Part shown: one piece after another, positions 1-10,948 of the stretch
Position numbering within the stretch: position 1 is the first letter of the stretch
Layout of the letters: each line of letters starts with the position of its first letter
From: Eubacteriales bacterium
GTDB taxonomy: Bacteria; Bacillota; Clostridia; Lachnospirales; Lachnospiraceae
Direction of reading: 5' to 3'
NCBI GenBank assembly: GCA_030527665.1
Contig: JAUNAK010000010.1
Location: 1 to 50,017, forward strand
DNA: 50,017 bases
Made by a program: the position numbers and the translations under genes
Notes under the pieces: generated by a model
Database searches by the model: none
What the model was told of the DNA's origin: nothing
The model's input: the letters and a program-made list of their open reading frames with translations, nothing else

Positions 1-9
1 TATTTCTTT

Positions 10-51
10 ATTTTTACGTCTATAGTTCTTCATTTTTACGTCTATAGTTCT
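10..51. repeat. Two direct 20-bp repeats, period 22
   Basis: A 20-bp AT-rich unit beginning ATTTTTACGTC and ending TATAGTTCT occurs at 10-29 and exactly again at 32-51. It lies beyond the rpoC terminator, so it probably belongs to the leader or control region of whatever follows rpoC on the minus strand outside the window. The function is unknown; a regulator-binding pair or promoter duplication is possible. Confidence 0.7.
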
Positions 52-92
52 GTATTGTTATGTTTATTGATCTGCAGGTATACGATTATGCA

Positions 93-130
93 AAGAGGGC
101 GTCTCCCGGAATTCCGGGAAACGCCCTCTT
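93..130 (-). terminator. rpoC intrinsic terminator
   Basis: Ten-base arms (AAGAGGGCGT at 93-102, ACGCCCTCTT at 121-130) flank an inner palindrome at 104-119. The hairpin is about 40 nt past the rpoC stop codon on the minus strand. The T-tract on the minus side is short, so this is a likely rather than certain terminator for rpoBC. Confidence 0.75.
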
Positions 131-171
131 CTTTATCTACACAGATCCCTGCGGGATTCGCATTTTACAGA

Positions 172-3100
172 TTATTCTTCGCTCTCATCGAAGCCTTCCG
201 AAATCTCCGGCTCTTCTGTCAGAACTTCTTCTGTCTCCGGCTCGGCAGGAGCAGCTTCTGCAGCCGGTTTCGGCTGATTCTCGCTTCTGCTGCGTGCTGC
301 TTCTGCTGCTTTGGCAGCCGCTGCAGCTGCTTTGGCAGCTTCAAATGCAGCATCGGTATTCAGATGCAGGTTACGATAATACTTCATACCTGTACCTGCA
401 GGAATCAGCTTACCGATGATTACGTTCTCCTTCAGACCGATCAGCGGATCGACTTTACCCTTGATTGCAGCATCGGTCAGAACACGTGTTGTCTCCTGGA
501 AGGATGCAGCAGAAAGGAAGGAATCGGTAGCAAGAGAAGCTTTGGTGATTCCGAGAAGAACAGATGTATATTTTGCCTGTTCTTTTCCTTCTTCTTCCAT
601 CTTCTCATTTGTATCAAGCAGATCCAGATAGTCGATCATTCTGCCCGGAAGGAACTCGGTATCTCCGCTTTCTTCGATACGAACCTTCTTCAGCATCTGA
701 CGTACGATTACCTCGATATGTTTATCACAGATATCTACACCCTGAAGTCGGTATACACGCTGTACTTCACCAAGCAGGTAATCCTGAACGGCATCCTTGC
801 CCTTGATACGAAGCAGGTCATGCGGGTTGATAGAACCTTCGGTCAGCGGATCACCGGCCTCAACAGCCAGTGTCATCTCATTGTCTTCCAGCTCTTTCTT
901 CAGTCTGGTTCCGTACGGAATCAGGTAGGTCTTTGTCTCACCGTCTTCCGGATTGGTTACAACGATCTCACGTTTCTTCTTGGTATCACGCAGCTGTGCG
1001 ATACCCTTGATCTCTGTAATGATTGCAAGACCCTTCGGTTTACGAGCCTCGAAAAGCTCCTCAACTCGAGGAAGACCCTGTGTGATATCGGCAGTACCGG
1101 CAACACCACCGGTATGGAAGTTTCTCATGGTCAGCTGTGTACCAGGCTCACCGATGGACTGTGCAGCAATGATACCGACAGACTCACCAACCTGTACAAC
1201 TTCTCCGGTTGCCATGTTGGAACCATAGCACTTGGAGCAGATACCCATATGAGAACGGCAGGTAAGAATCGTACGGATCTTAACCTTTGTAATCGGGCTG
1301 CCGTCTTCGTTAACACCGATCGATACAACCTTCGCAGCACGGCGAGGTGTGATCATATGGTTTTTCTTAACGATTACGTTGCCGTCTTTATCTTTGATCT
1401 CATAGCAGGAGAAACGTCCTGTAATACGTTCCTGCAGAGTCTCGACCATCTCTTTTCCTTCACGGAACTCTTCTACCCAGATACCCGGAATCTCTTTTCT
1501 TGTAAGAGAGCAGTCCGGCTCACGAATCATGAGGTTCTGAGATACGTCTACCATTCGACGTGTCAGGTAACCGGAGTCGGCGGTACGAAGCGCGGTATCG
1601 GACAGACCTTTACGAGCACCATGTGCAGACATGAAGTACTCCAGTACGTCCAGACCTTCACGGAAGTTGGATTTGATCGGGAGCTCGATGGTATGTCCGG
1701 TTGTATCCTGCATCAGGCCTCGCATACCAGCCAGCTGTTTGATCTGTTTATCAGAACCACGGGCACCGGAGTCAGCCATCATGAAGATGTTGTTGTACTT
1801 ATCCAGTCCGTTCAGCAGTTCCTTAGTCAGGCGGTTATCCACATCTTCCCATGTGGTAACAACCTCTTTATAACGCTCATGATCGGTGATCATACCACGT
1901 TTGTAGTTTCTGGTGATCTTATCTACAGTTGCCTCAGCCTCAGCCAGAAGAGCCGGCTTGCTTGCAGGCACGGTCATATCGGAAATGGATACGGTCATAC
2001 CGGCACGTGTAGAAATATGGTAACCCATGTTTTTGATCTGGTCCAGAACTTCAGCAGTCAGTGTTGCACCATGGATATCGATGATCTTCTCAAGAAGTTT
2101 CTTAAGGTCACCTTTCTTAACCATGAATCCGATCTCCGGAACAAGTTCATTTCCCGGGATGGAACGATCCACATAACCCAGATCCTGCGGAATCAGCTCA
2201 TTGAACATCAGACGACCCAGAGTGGTGTCTACTACCTGCTCAATGTCGTTGCCCTCCGCATCTTTTCCTGTACGGCGAACCTTGATACGTGTCTGCAGCT
2301 TGATATAGCCGTTCTCGTAAGCAAGAATTGCCTCGTTCATATCTTTGTAGCAGGTACCGTCACCGATGATGCCAGGACGCTCCTGTGTCAGATAGTAGAT
2401 ACCGAGAACCATATCCTGAGACGGAACCGCTACAGGACCGCCGTCAGACGGTTTCAGCAGGTTATTCGGAGACAGAAGCATGAATCGGCACTCTGCCTGT
2501 GCTTCTGCAGTCAGCGGAAGATGTACAGCCATCTGGTCACCGTCGAAGTCGGCATTGAACGCGGTACATACAAGCGGATGCAGCTTAATAGCTTTACCCT
2601 CTACAAGAATCGGCTCAAATGCCTGGATACCCAGACGATGCAGTGTAGGAGCACGGTTCAGCATAACCGGATGCTCTTTGATTACATCCTCGAGAACGTC
2701 CCATACGGCATTCTCCAGTTTCTCTACCATCTTCTTCGCATTTTTGATATTGTGAGCAGTTCCGGCTGCAACCAGTTCCTTCATAACGAACGGTTTGAAC
2801 AGCTCAATTGCCATCTCTTTCGGCAGACCGCACTGATACAGTTTCAGTTCCGGTCCGTTGACGATAACGGAACGTCCGGAGTAGTCTACTCGTTTTCCCA
2901 GAAGGTTCTGACGGAAACGTCCGGATTTACCTTTCAGCATATCGGACAGAGATTTCAGTGCACGGTTGCCCGGTCCTGTAACCGGTCGTCCGCGGCGGCC
3001 GTTATCAATCAGTGCATCGACAGCCTCCTGCAGCATTCTCTTCTCGTTTCTTACGATAATATCCGGGGCTCCCAGATCCAGAAGTCTCTTCAGACGGTTA

Positions 3101-3921
3101 TTTCTGTTGATAATTCTTCTATACAGATCGTTCAGGTCGGATGTTGCAAAACGTCCGCCGTCCAGCTGTACCATCGGACGCAGATCCGGCGGGATAACCG
3201 GAACGCAGTCCAGAACCATCCATTCCGGATTATTTCCGGATTCACGGAATGCTTCTACAACTTCCAGTCTTTTGATAACACGGGCACGCTTCTGACCCGT
3301 ACAGTTATCCAGCTCGTTACGAAGGTCTTCATACTCCTTCTCCAGATCGATCTCACTGAGAAGCTCTTTGATGGATTCTGCACCCATACCCACACGGAAT
3401 GCATCGTATCCATAGGTCTCGACAGCTTCTGCGTATTCTCTCTCGGTCAGTACCTGCTTCTTCATCAGCTTGGTCTCACCCGGATCCAGTACGATGTAGC
3501 TTGCAAAATACAGTACTCTCTCAAGAGTTCTCGGAGAAAGGTCAAGAATCAGACCCATTCTGGACGGAATTCCCTTGAAATACCAGATATGAGAAACCGG
3601 TGCAGCAAGTTCAATATGACCCATTCTCTCACGACGTACAGAAGCTTTGGTAACCTCAACGCCGCAGCGATCACAAATTACGCCTTTATAGCGAATTTTC
3701 TTATATTTACCGCAGTGACACTCCCAATCCTTGGTCGGTCCAAAGATACGCTCACAGAAAAGACCGTCCTTCTCCGGTTTCAGTGTTCTGTAGTTGATGG
3801 TTTCCGGCTTTTTTACTTCGCCGAAAGACCACTCGCGAATCTTATCCGGAGATGCAAGTCCGATTCTGATTGCATCGAAGTTCAGCTGCTGCATGGTACC
3901 TTCAGTTTTTGTTTCAGGCAT
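172..3921 (-). CDS. rpoC: DNA-directed RNA polymerase subunit beta'
   Basis: Largest RNA polymerase subunit, 1249 aa, forming the catalytic centre with RpoB. The invariant magnesium-binding motif [12 protein letters not shown] is present, as are the N-terminal zinc site ([20 protein letters not shown]) and the second zinc cluster near [15 protein letters not shown]. The ATG at 3921 is preferred over the TTG at 3939 because AAAGGGG lies 7-8 nt upstream of it and MPETKTEG is a typical clostridial beginning. The C-terminus carries a tail of about 60 residues rich in alanine and then in acidic residues, beyond the conserved core. It follows rpoB by 94 nt and is presumably cotranscribed with it; a terminator follows at 93-130. 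Confidence 0.98.
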   Translation of the reverse strand: MPETKTEGTMQQLNFDAIRIGLASPDKIREWSFGEVKKPETINYRTLKPEKDGLFCERIFGPTKDWECHCGKYKKIRYKGVICDRCGVEVTKASVRRERMGHIELAAPVSHIWYFKGIPSRMGLILDLSPRTLERVLYFASYIVLDPGETKLMKKQVLTEREYAEAVETYGYDAFRVGMGAESIKELLSEIDLEKEYEDLRNELDNCTGQKRARVIKRLEVVEAFRESGNNPEWMVLDCVPVIPPDLRPMVQLDGGRFATSDLNDLYRRIINRNNRLKRLLDLGAPDIIVRNEKRMLQEAVDALIDNGRRGRPVTGPGNRALKSLSDMLKGKSGRFRQNLLGKRVDYSGRSVIVNGPELKLYQCGLPKEMAIELFKPFVMKELVAAGTAHNIKNAKKMVEKLENAVWDVLEDVIKEHPVMLNRAPTLHRLGIQAFEPILVEGKAIKLHPLVCTAFNADFDGDQMAVHLPLTAEAQAECRFMLLSPNNLLKPSDGGPVAVPSQDMVLGIYYLTQERPGIIGDGTCYKDMNEAILAYENGYIKLQTRIKVRRTGKDAEGNDIEQVVDTTLGRLMFNELIPQDLGYVDRSIPGNELVPEIGFMVKKGDLKKLLEKIIDIHGATLTAEVLDQIKNMGYHISTRAGMTVSISDMTVPASKPALLAEAEATVDKITRNYKRGMITDHERYKEVVTTWEDVDNRLTKELLNGLDKYNNIFMMADSGARGSDKQIKQLAGMRGLMQDTTGHTIELPIKSNFREGLDVLEYFMSAHGARKGLSDTALRTADSGYLTRRMVDVSQNLMIREPDCSLTRKEIPGIWVEEFREGKEMVETLQERITGRFSCYEIKDKDGNVIVKKNHMITPRRAAKVVSIGVNEDGSPITKVKIRTILTCRSHMGICSKCYGSNMATGEVVQVGESVGIIAAQSIGEPGTQLTMRNFHTGGVAGTADITQGLPRVEELFEARKPKGLAIITEIKGIAQLRDTKKKREIVVTNPEDGETKTYLIPYGTRLKKELEDNEMTLAVEAGDPLTEGSINPHDLLRIKGKDAVQDYLLGEVQRVYRLQGVDICDKHIEVIVRQMLKKVRIEESGDTEFLPGRMIDYLDLLDTNEKMEEEGKEQAKYTSVLLGITKASLATDSFLSAASFQETTRVLTDAAIKGKVDPLIGLKENVIIGKLIPAGTGMKYYRNLHLNTDAAFEAAKAAAAAAKAAEAARSRSENQPKPAAEAAPAEPETEEVLTEEPEISEGFDESEE

Positions 3922-4015
3922 TTGTTTTCCCCTTTCCAAACAATTATGGCCAGTTCAGGAATACATGTTATATCAAACAGCTGCTGTCCCGAAGGACAGC
4001 ACTGTTCATATACAA

Positions 4016-7000
4016 TTACTCATCGATATCGTCGTAGCTATCTTCTTCCAGGCTGTCAATAAACTCACGGTCGCCGTCATTCTCGGTATAAGAATCCTCC
4101 GCATCAACCAGCTCACCGTCCATGCTGAACTCCTGTTTTCCGTAACCATACTCTGCCAGCTCGCGATCGTCAGCACGATTTGCGGAACGATCGGCATCTT
4201 CCATGATCTTACGGAAGCTGGTGTTGCCGTAATCTACGGATTCCATGATCTTCACTTCTTCGCCGTTTTCATCCAGCACCTGGATATCCAGTGCCAGAGA
4301 CTGCAGCTCTTTCAGAAGAACCTTGAAGGACTCCGGAATACCCGGTTCAGGGATATTCTCGCCCTTGATAATAGCCTCATATGTCTTAACTCGACCAACA
4401 ACATCATCCGACTTCACTGTCAGGATCTCCTGCAGTGTGTATGCAGCACCGTAAGCCTCCAGTGCCCAAACCTCCATCTCTCCGAATCGCTGTCCGCCGA
4501 ACTGTGCTTTACCACCGAGCGGCTGCTGGGTAACGAGGGAGTATGGTCCGGTAGAACGTGCATGGATCTTATCGTCTACCAGATGATGCAGTTTCAGGTA
4601 GTGCATGTGACCGATGGTAGTCGGAGCATCAAACGGTTCTCCTGTACGTCCGTCACGAAGCTGTACCTTACCGTCACGGGAAATCGGAACGCCTTTCCAA
4701 AGAGCTCTGTGTGCCTTGTTGCGATCCAGATAATCGTAAACTTCAGGAACAAGGATCTCCTTGTACTTCTCGGTGAATACTTCCCATGTGTCGTTTACAT
4801 AGCTGTCAGCCATCTCCAGTGTATCCTGGATATCGATCTCGTTTGCACCGTCAAATACCGGCGTGGAGATATTGAATCCAAGTGCCATTGCAGCAAGGCT
4901 GAGGTGGATCTCCAGGACCTGTCCGATATTCATTCGGGAAGGTACACCCAGCGGGTTCAGAACGATGTCCAGCGGACGTCCGTTCGGAAGGAACGGCATA
5001 TCCTCAACCGGAAGAACGCGGGAAACGACACCCTTGTTACCATGACGGCCGGCCATCTTATCACCGATGGAGATTTTTCTCTTCTGTGCAATATAAATAC
5101 GTACTGCCTGATTTACACCCGGAGAAAGCTCATCGCCGTTCTCTCTGGTAAATACACGTGCATCTACAACAATACCGTACTCTCCGTGCGGAACTTTCAG
5201 AGATGTATCACGTACCTCTCTTGCTTTCTCGCCGAAAATAGCACGCAGCAGACGCTCTTCCGCAGTAAGCTCGGTCTCACCCTTCGGTGTAACCTTACCA
5301 ACCAGAATATCCCCGGCACGTACTTCTGCACCGATACGGATAATTCCTCTCTCATCCAGATCTTTCAGAGCATCATCACCGACACCAGGAACATCCTTGG
5401 TGATCTCTTCCGGTCCCAGCTTTGTATCACGAGCCTCACACTCGTACTCTTCGATATGAATGGATGTATATACATCATCCTGAACCAGACGCTCGCTCAG
5501 AAGGACCGCATCCTCGTAGTTGTAGCCTTCCCAGGTAGTGAATCCGATCAGCGGATTCTTACCAAGTGCCAGCTCGCCGCCGGATGTGGACGGACCGTCA
5601 GCGATCGGCTCGCCGGCTTCCACATGGTCACCTTTGAATACGATCGGTCTCTGGTTGTAGCAGTTGCTCTGGTTGCTTCGTGTGAACTTCATCAGACGAT
5701 ACTCATCACGTGTACCGTCATCGTTGTCCATACGGATCACATTGGATGCAGCATAGGTGATCGTACCGGATTTCTTTGCGATTACGCAGACACCGGAGTC
5801 AATCGCAGCTTTTTCTTCCATACCTGTTCCGACAGCCGGAGCCTGTGTGAACAGAAGCGGAACGGCCTGACGCTGCATGTTGGATCCCATCAGCGCACGG
5901 TTAGCATCGTCGTTCTGCAGGAACGGAATCAGGGCTGTAGCAACAGAGAATACCATCTTCGGAGATACGTCCATGTAATCAAACATGCTTCTCTCGTATG
6001 CCTGTGTTTCCTCTCTGAAACGACCGGAAACATTGCGATGGATGAAGTGTCCCTCTTCGTCCAGCGGCTCATTCGCCTGTGCCACATGATAGTTATCCTC
6101 TTCATCTGCGGTCATGTAAACGACATCGTTTGTAACACGCGGATTAGCCGGATCGGTTTTATCGATTACACGATACGGAGCTTCAATAAAGCCGTACTGG
6201 TTGATTCTTGCATAGGAAGCAAGGGAGTTGATCAGACCGATGTTCGGTCCCTCGGGAGTCTCGATCGGGCACATTCTTCCGTAGTGGGAATAATGTACGT
6301 CTCGAACCTCGAATCCGGCACGATCTCTGCTCAGACCGCCGGGTCCAAGTGCGGACAGACGTCTCTTATGGGTCAGCTCACCAAGCGGGTTGTTCTGATC
6401 CATGAACTGAGACAGCTGGGAAGATCCGAAGAACTCTTTTACTGCAGCAGTAACCGGTTTGATGTTGATCAGAGACTGTGCGGTAACGGAATCCTGATCC
6501 TGTGTACCCATTCTCTCACGAACAACTCTCTCCATACGGGAAAGACCGATTCTATACTGGTTCTGAAGAAGCTCACCTACGCAGCGGATACGACGGTTGC
6601 CCAAATGGTCGATATCATCGTCATTTCCGATGTGATACTCCAGATGCATGTTGTAGTTAATAGAAGCAAAAATATCCTCACGGGTAATGTGCTTCGGAAT
6701 AAGCTCATGAATTCTGTCGCAGATCTCTTCCTTGATATCCTCGATATCCGTATATTTCTCAAGGATCTCAGCGAGTACCGGATAGTAAACGTCTTCTGTT
6801 ACGCCTACTTCTTCCGGATCGATATCTACCCATTTTGTCAGATCAACTTCCAGGTTGGAAAGAACTTTTACCTTTCTCTCAGGAGTTTCGATCCATACAA
6901 ACGGAACAGCAGCATTCTGAATCTCGTCTGCCTTCTCACGGGTAACGACCTCACCCTGCTCAGCGATGATCTCACCGGTAGTTGCATCGATAACATCCTC

Positions 7001-7885
7001 AGCCAGAACATGATCTACGATACGATTGCGAAAAGCCAGTTTTTTGTTGAATTTATAGCGTCCTACCTTGGCCAGATCGTAACGGCGTGCATCATAGAAC
7101 ATACCGTTGATCAGAGTCTCTGCGCTTTCCACTGCCAGCGGCTCGCCCGGACGGATCTTCTTGTACAGTTCAAGCAGACCTTCCTGGTAATTGGTGGCAG
7201 TATCCTTCTCAAAGCTTGCAAGGATCTTCGGTTCTTCACCGAAATACTCAATGATTTCTGCATTGCTTCCGATTCCAAGTGCACGGATCAGTACGGAGAT
7301 CGGCACTTTTCTGGTACGGTCTACACGTACCCAGAAAACATCATTGGAATCTGTCTCGTACTCTAACCAGGCACCACGGTTCGGGATAACGGTACAGGAA
7401 TAGAGCTCCTTACCTAACTTATCATGACCGATACCATAGTAGATACCCGGAGAACGTACCAGCTGGCTGACGATTACTCGTTCAGCACCATTGATAACGA
7501 ATGTGCCTGTAGCAGTCATCAACGGCAAATCGCCCATGAAGATCTCGTGGTCACTGATTTCGTCTTTCTCACGGTTATACAAGCGAACCTTAACCTTTAA
7601 CGGTGCTGCGAATGTTGCATCTCTCTGCTTGCATTCTTCGATGGAATACTTCACATCGTCTTCACAAAGCTGAAAATCCACAAACTCAAGACTCAGTTTG
7701 CCGCTGTAATCCTCGATCGGAGAAATATCATCGAAAGCTTCCTTCAGACCTTCTGAAAGGAACCAATCGTATGAGTTCTTCTGAACCTCGATCAGGTTGG
7801 GCATTTCCAGAACTTCTTTCTGTCTCTGGAAAGTCATGCGTACATTTCTTCCGCTCTGGATTTGACGTAGTCTATTTTTCTCCAT
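4016..7885 (-). CDS. rpoB: DNA-directed RNA polymerase subunit beta
   Basis: Beta subunit of RNA polymerase, 1289 aa, a normal length for Clostridia. Family hallmarks include the rifampicin-pocket segment ([22 protein letters not shown]), the [12 protein letters not shown] motif and the C-terminal block [23 protein letters not shown] that contacts beta'. The start is ATG at 7885 (MEKNRLRQ) because AAGGGGTG lies 7 nt upstream; the longer reading with MFRILNTRG has no ribosome binding site. rpoB is separated from rplL by a terminator and has its own promoter at about 8009-8037, so rpoBC appears to be an independent unit here. The last residues are strongly acidic. Confidence 0.98.
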   Translation of the reverse strand: MEKNRLRQIQSGRNVRMTFQRQKEVLEMPNLIEVQKNSYDWFLSEGLKEAFDDISPIEDYSGKLSLEFVDFQLCEDDVKYSIEECKQRDATFAAPLKVKVRLYNREKDEISDHEIFMGDLPLMTATGTFVINGAERVIVSQLVRSPGIYYGIGHDKLGKELYSCTVIPNRGAWLEYETDSNDVFWVRVDRTRKVPISVLIRALGIGSNAEIIEYFGEEPKILASFEKDTATNYQEGLLELYKKIRPGEPLAVESAETLINGMFYDARRYDLAKVGRYKFNKKLAFRNRIVDHVLAEDVIDATTGEIIAEQGEVVTREKADEIQNAAVPFVWIETPERKVKVLSNLEVDLTKWVDIDPEEVGVTEDVYYPVLAEILEKYTDIEDIKEEICDRIHELIPKHITREDIFASINYNMHLEYHIGNDDDIDHLGNRRIRCVGELLQNQYRIGLSRMERVVRERMGTQDQDSVTAQSLINIKPVTAAVKEFFGSSQLSQFMDQNNPLGELTHKRRLSALGPGGLSRDRAGFEVRDVHYSHYGRMCPIETPEGPNIGLINSLASYARINQYGFIEAPYRVIDKTDPANPRVTNDVVYMTADEEDNYHVAQANEPLDEEGHFIHRNVSGRFREETQAYERSMFDYMDVSPKMVFSVATALIPFLQNDDANRALMGSNMQRQAVPLLFTQAPAVGTGMEEKAAIDSGVCVIAKKSGTITYAASNVIRMDNDDGTRDEYRLMKFTRSNQSNCYNQRPIVFKGDHVEAGEPIADGPSTSGGELALGKNPLIGFTTWEGYNYEDAVLLSERLVQDDVYTSIHIEEYECEARDTKLGPEEITKDVPGVGDDALKDLDERGIIRIGAEVRAGDILVGKVTPKGETELTAEERLLRAIFGEKAREVRDTSLKVPHGEYGIVVDARVFTRENGDELSPGVNQAVRIYIAQKRKISIGDKMAGRHGNKGVVSRVLPVEDMPFLPNGRPLDIVLNPLGVPSRMNIGQVLEIHLSLAAMALGFNISTPVFDGANEIDIQDTLEMADSYVNDTWEVFTEKYKEILVPEVYDYLDRNKAHRALWKGVPISRDGKVQLRDGRTGEPFDAPTTIGHMHYLKLHHLVDDKIHARSTGPYSLVTQQPLGGKAQFGGQRFGEMEVWALEAYGAAYTLQEILTVKSDDVVGRVKTYEAIIKGENIPEPGIPESFKVLLKELQSLALDIQVLDENGEEVKIMESVDYGNTSFRKIMEDADRSANRADDRELAEYGYGKQEFSMDGELVDAEDSYTENDGDREFIDSLEEDSYDDIDE

Positions 7886-8008
7886 TGACGTTTCACCCCT
7901 TGTATTTAATATTCTAAACAATTATATGCATTCGCACTTGTTAAAACCTACCAAAAGATAGAAATCCAAGATATGGAACGCATACCATGCCATAATAGTG
8001 CATTTTTA

Positions 8009-8037
8009 ACAATAACATAGTTTGTCAATAGTGTCAA
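8009..8037 (-). promoter_or_regulatory. rpoBC promoter
   Basis: On the minus strand TTGACA (8032-8037), a 17-nt spacer and TATTGT (8009-8014) lie about 120 nt upstream of the rpoB start. A second TTGACA-like hexamer lies inside the spacer. The gap from 7886 to 8203 holds only this promoter, an AT-rich leader and the rplL terminator. Confidence 0.65.
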
Positions 8038-8151
8038 ACAAATTGTAAAAGTTTTTTTAGATTTTTTTATTCAAAACGCAAACCGCACAAGAGGATCTAC
8101 GCACCGTACCACTGATACTATGTGCTGTCCGTAAATCCGGTTTTCTTCTAA

Positions 8152-8184
8152 AAAAACAGCGCTGCGGATAACCGCAGCGCTGTT
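8152..8184 (-). terminator. rplJL intrinsic terminator
   Basis: Arms AACAGCGCTGCGG and CCGCAGCGCTGTT around an ATAA loop form a 13-bp GC-rich hairpin followed on the minus strand by a run of T. It lies directly after the rplL stop and would separate rplJL from rpoBC. Confidence 0.9.
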
Positions 8185-8203
8185 GAAAATTCGTAAGCTT
8201 AAA

Positions 8204-8578
8204 TTACTTAAGGGTAACTTTTGCTCCAACTTCCTCAAGTTTAGCTTTGATCTCATCAGCCTCAGCTTTGGATACAGCCTCTTTCAGAACCTTCGGAGCG
8301 CCGTCAACTGCCTCTTTAGCCTCTTTCAGGCCAAGACCAGTGATCTCACGAACAACTTTGATAACTTTAACTTTCTGTCCGCCAACCTCTGTCAGCTCTA
8401 CGTCGAACTCTGTCTTCTCCTCAGCAGCCTCAGCCGGAGCAGCGCCGCCAGCAACTACAACACCTGCAGATGCGGATACACCGAACTCTTCCTCACAAGC
8501 TTTAACGAGGTCGTTTAACTCTAATACTGTAAGCTCTTTGATAGCAGCAATAAATTCTTCTGTTGTTAACTTAGCCAT
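8204..8578 (-). CDS. rplL: 50S ribosomal protein L7/L12
   Basis: Stalk protein of the large ribosomal subunit, 124 aa, which recruits translation GTPases. The N-terminal dimerisation segment, the Ala/Gly-rich hinge (about residues 36-52) and the C-terminal domain with [19 protein letters not shown] are all visible. Translation starts at ATG 8578 (MAKLTTEEF), 8 nt from GGAGGAAAT. It follows rplJ by 116 nt, a gap that contains an 8-bp hairpin at 8660-8679, and it is closed by the terminator at 8152-8184. Confidence 0.98.
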   Translation of the reverse strand: MAKLTTEEFIAAIKELTVLELNDLVKACEEEFGVSASAGVVVAGGAAPAEAAEEKTEFDVELTEVGGQKVKVIKVVREITGLGLKEAKEAVDGAPKVLKEAVSKAEADEIKAKLEEVGAKVTLK

Positions 8579-8659
8579 TGTAATTTCCTCCAATTATATT
8601 TTGATATTTAATATATGTCCTTTATACAGGACTGATACAGATCATTTCTGTATTCATAT

Positions 8660-8679
8660 ATACAGGCATTCGCCTGTAT
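8660..8679 (-). other. Intercistronic hairpin rplJ-rplL
   Basis: ATACAGGC and GCCTGTAT flank a four-base loop between rplJ and rplL. There is no T-tract, so it is not a standard terminator. It may mark an RNA processing or stability element that sets the L12:L10 ratio (inference). Confidence 0.5.
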
Positions 8680-8694
8680 GTCCGGTAATGCTGA

Positions 8695-9210
8695 TTATTC
8701 AGCAGCCGGTGCTTCAGCAGCAGCTTCGCCGTCCTGATCGGCAATAGCTTTGATAACGCGTGCAAAGCCAGCGATCGTTCCCTGCATACTTCCAAGAAGT
8801 CTGGACAGGAGAACCTCTTTGCTCGGGATGGATGCAAGAGCCTGAACGCCTGCAGCGTCATAGAACTCTCCGTCAACAACTCCGGCAATAAGCTCAAGCT
8901 TCGGATTCTTCTTTGCGAAATCAGCAAGTACTCTGGCCGGTGCAGTAGCTTCATCTTTGGAAACTGCAAGTGCGTTTGTTCCGTTCAGCTTGTCACACAG
9001 GCTCTCGAACTCAGTGCCTTTGAACGCAAAGTTCATCATTGTGTTTTTGTAAACCTTGTAAGTTACACCGGCTTCTCTCAGGCTTTTACGAAGCTCTGTA
9101 TCCTGTGCAACAGTCAGTCCGCTGTAGTTTACAAGTACTGCAGCTGCAGATCCGTTAACAAGATTGGAGATCTCTTCAACAACCGGTTTCTTCAGTTCTA
9201 CCTTTGCCAT
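8695..9210 (-). CDS. rplJ: 50S ribosomal protein L10
   Basis: L10, the base of the L7/L12 stalk, 171 aa. It has the typical beginning MAKVELKKP, the conserved segment VNYSGLTVAQDTELRKSLRE and an Ala/Glu-rich C-terminal helix that binds L12 dimers. The start at 9210 is supported by AAGGAGG 9 nt upstream. In many bacteria the L10-L12 complex represses its own mRNA through a 5' leader; a matching leader is present at 9356-9467. First gene of the rplJL operon. Confidence 0.97.
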   Translation of the reverse strand: MAKVELKKPVVEEISNLVNGSAAAVLVNYSGLTVAQDTELRKSLREAGVTYKVYKNTMMNFAFKGTEFESLCDKLNGTNALAVSKDEATAPARVLADFAKKNPKLELIAGVVDGEFYDAAGVQALASIPSKEVLLSRLLGSMQGTIAGFARVIKAIADQDGEAAAEAPAAE

Positions 9211-9269
9211 GTCTGGTATACCTCCTTATTTATTTGTGTACCAGCGCTCGAACAATTATTATAAACTAT

Positions 9270-9294
9270 GAGAAATTCGCTTTTCGAATTTCTC
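9270..9294 (-). other. Perfect hairpin upstream of rplJ ribosome binding site
   Basis: Ten-base perfect arms GAGAAATTCG and CGAATTTCTC around a five-base loop lie about 60 nt upstream of the rplJ start, after the attenuator. No T-tract follows on the minus strand. It could be a processing site or part of a dispersed repeat. Confidence 0.6.
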
Positions 9295-9355
9295 AAGTTG
9301 TCGCGGTGCTCTTCGAATGCTCGTGCCAGCACGGCACTCTCATCGCTACTCGCGC

Positions 9356-9383
9356 AAAAAAAGCCGTCCGGTAAACCGAACGG
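9356..9383 (-). terminator. Attenuator of the L10 leader
   Basis: On the minus strand a hairpin with arms CCGTTCGGT and ACCGGACGG (one mismatch) is followed by seven T. It ends about 145 nt before the rplJ start codon and directly follows the conserved L10-leader segment, so premature termination is the likely mode of control. Confidence 0.75.
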
Positions 9384-9467
9384 ATAGCATTCTAAAAAGA
9401 ATCTACATCCTCGGCAGGCGATATTACACTTACGTCTTGCGACACCTGCTGTCTTCGGCGTGATACA
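9384..9467 (-). ncRNA. L10 ribosomal protein leader
   Basis: Read on the minus strand, the leader contains GCCGAAGACAGCAGGTG and later CCTGCCGAGGAT, the two conserved halves of the L10-binding leader (kink-turn region) of Firmicutes rplJL operons. It begins a few bases after the promoter and runs into the attenuator. Autogenous repression by the L10-L12 complex is established for this family; here it is inferred from sequence match only. Confidence 0.85.
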
Positions 9468-9473
9468 GCAAGT

Positions 9474-9502
9474 ATATTACCATCCTGCAAATCAGATGTC
9501 AA
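9474..9502 (-). promoter_or_regulatory. rplJL promoter
   Basis: Minus-strand TTGACA (9497-9502), 17-nt spacer, TATAAT-like TAATAT (9474-9479). Near-consensus sigma-A promoter that would start transcription just before the L10 leader. The stretch 9510-9640 upstream of it contains no gene and no feature I can name apart from short GC-rich inverted repeats. Confidence 0.85.
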
Positions 9503-9642
9503 TACTCTTTTTATTATTTATTCAGTCATGTACTCTTTTATTCCGTCAGCCCCGTCGAGGAGCAACACCTTACAATTGTGCAGGTGTGCATACCTGCGGA
9601 GCGTTTTGTTTAACGGGAACAAAGCTTCCTTAATAAGCTAAA

Positions 9643-9674
9643 AAACAGGAGCCCGATCACTCGGACTCCTGTTA
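9643..9674 (-). terminator. rplKA intrinsic terminator
   Basis: ACAGGAGTCCGAGTGATCGG continues into CTCCTGT followed by six T on the minus strand, 18 nt after the rplA stop. It closes the rpmG-secE-nusG-rplK-rplA unit. Confidence 0.9.
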
Positions 9675-9691
9675 TTTTATCAGTGGATTAA

Positions 9692-10387
9692 TTAAGCACC
9701 CAGTTTGTTCGGGTTGATCTTAACGCCCGGTCCCATGGTCGGAGCTACAGTTACGCTCTTCATGAACTGACCTTTCAATGCAGACGGTCTAGCCTTATTG
9801 ATTGCGTTGATCAGTGCCTGGAAGTTCTCATTCAGCTTAGCATCATCGAAGGATACTTTACCGATCGTGCAGTGAATGATGTTGGATTTGTCAAGACGAT
9901 ACTCAACTTTACCAGCTTTGATATCATTGATAGCTTTTGTAACATCCATAGTAACGGTACCGGATTTCGGGTTCGGCATTAAGCCTTTCGGTCCAAGTAC
10001 ACGTCCGAGACGTCCAACAACGCCCATCATATCCGGTGTAGCAACAACTACATCGAAATCAAGCCAGCCTTCGTTCTGGATCTTCGGGATCAGCTCGTCA
10101 GCACCTACGAAATCAGCGCCAGCAGCTTTAGCTTCATCAGCTTTAGCATTTTTAGCGAATACAAGAACGCGAACGCTCTTACCTGTTCCGTGCGGCAGAA
10201 CTACAGCACCACGAACCTGCTGATCAGCATGACGTCCGTCGCAGCCTGTACGGATATGAACTTCAATTGTCTCATCAAATTTAGCAACAGCAGCCTGTTT
10301 AGCCAGAGCGATTGCCTGCTCCGGATCATACAGTGCAGCGCGGTCGATAGCTTTTGCAGCCTCTGCGTATTTCTTTCCGTGTTTCAT
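9692..10387 (-). CDS. rplA: 50S ribosomal protein L1
   Basis: L1 of the large subunit stalk, 231 aa, the usual bacterial length. Conserved blocks include [13 protein letters not shown] near residue 36, [29 protein letters not shown] and the C-terminal [14 protein letters not shown]. The start at 10387 (MKHGKKY) has AGGAGG 7-8 nt upstream. It follows rplK by 79 nt and precedes a terminator, the conserved rplK-rplA order. Confidence 0.98.
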   Translation of the reverse strand: MKHGKKYAEAAKAIDRAALYDPEQAIALAKQAAVAKFDETIEVHIRTGCDGRHADQQVRGAVVLPHGTGKSVRVLVFAKNAKADEAKAAGADFVGADELIPKIQNEGWLDFDVVVATPDMMGVVGRLGRVLGPKGLMPNPKSGTVTMDVTKAINDIKAGKVEYRLDKSNIIHCTIGKVSFDDAKLNENFQALINAINKARPSALKGQFMKSVTVAPTMGPGVKINPNKLGA

Positions 10388-10466
10388 TATAAGTTACCTC
10401 CTGTGGTAATTGCGGGATTGTCCCTCCCACGTAATGTATTAAGATAGTTTACTGATTAACCGAGGA

Positions 10467-10892
10467 TCAGTCCTCAACAACAACACCCATACTGCGGCAT
10501 GTTCCAGCGATCATGCTCATAGCAGCCTCAACGCTTGCAGCGTTCAGGTCAGGCATCTTCATCTCTGCGATCTCGCGAACTTTGTCTTTGGAGATTGTAG
10601 CAACTTTCTTCTTGTTCGGTTCTCCAGAAGCTGTCTTAAGGTTGCAAGCCTTTTTGATCAGGACTGCAGCCGGCGGAGTTTTGGTAACGAAGCTGAAGCT
10701 TCTGTCTGCATAAACGGTAATAACTACCGGGATGATCAGATCACCCTTATCTGCAGTTCTTGCATTGAACTCTTTTGTGAACTGTACGATGTTAACACCG
10801 TGCTGTCCAAGAGCCGGACCTACCGGGGGAGCTGGTGTAGCTTTGCCTGCCGGAATCTGTAACTTAATATATCCTGTAACTTTCTTTGCCAT
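10467..10892 (-). CDS. rplK: 50S ribosomal protein L11
   Basis: L11, 141 aa, part of the GTPase-associated centre with 23S rRNA. The proline-rich N-terminal segment ([20 protein letters not shown]) and the C-terminal RNA-binding domain ([12 protein letters not shown] end) are complete. ATG at 10892 (MAKKVTGY) is chosen because TAGGAGGTG lies 8 nt upstream; the longer reading adds only three residues. Lies between nusG and rplA. Confidence 0.98.
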   Translation of the reverse strand: MAKKVTGYIKLQIPAGKATPAPPVGPALGQHGVNIVQFTKEFNARTADKGDLIIPVVITVYADRSFSFVTKTPPAAVLIKKACNLKTASGEPNKKKVATISKDKVREIAEMKMPDLNAASVEAAMSMIAGTCRSMGVVVED

Positions 10893-10948
10893 TTTCGGCA
10901 CCTCCTAAAATAATGTGGTATTTACGGGGATTTCCCTCCCACGGGCCA

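Noticed and set aside
55-4062. 1335-codon plus-strand open frame antisense to rpoC (and a similar one, 3794-7366, antisense to rpoB)
   Set aside because: Codon-bias shadows of the real genes: no domain, no ribosome binding site, and full overlap with conserved rpoC/rpoB.
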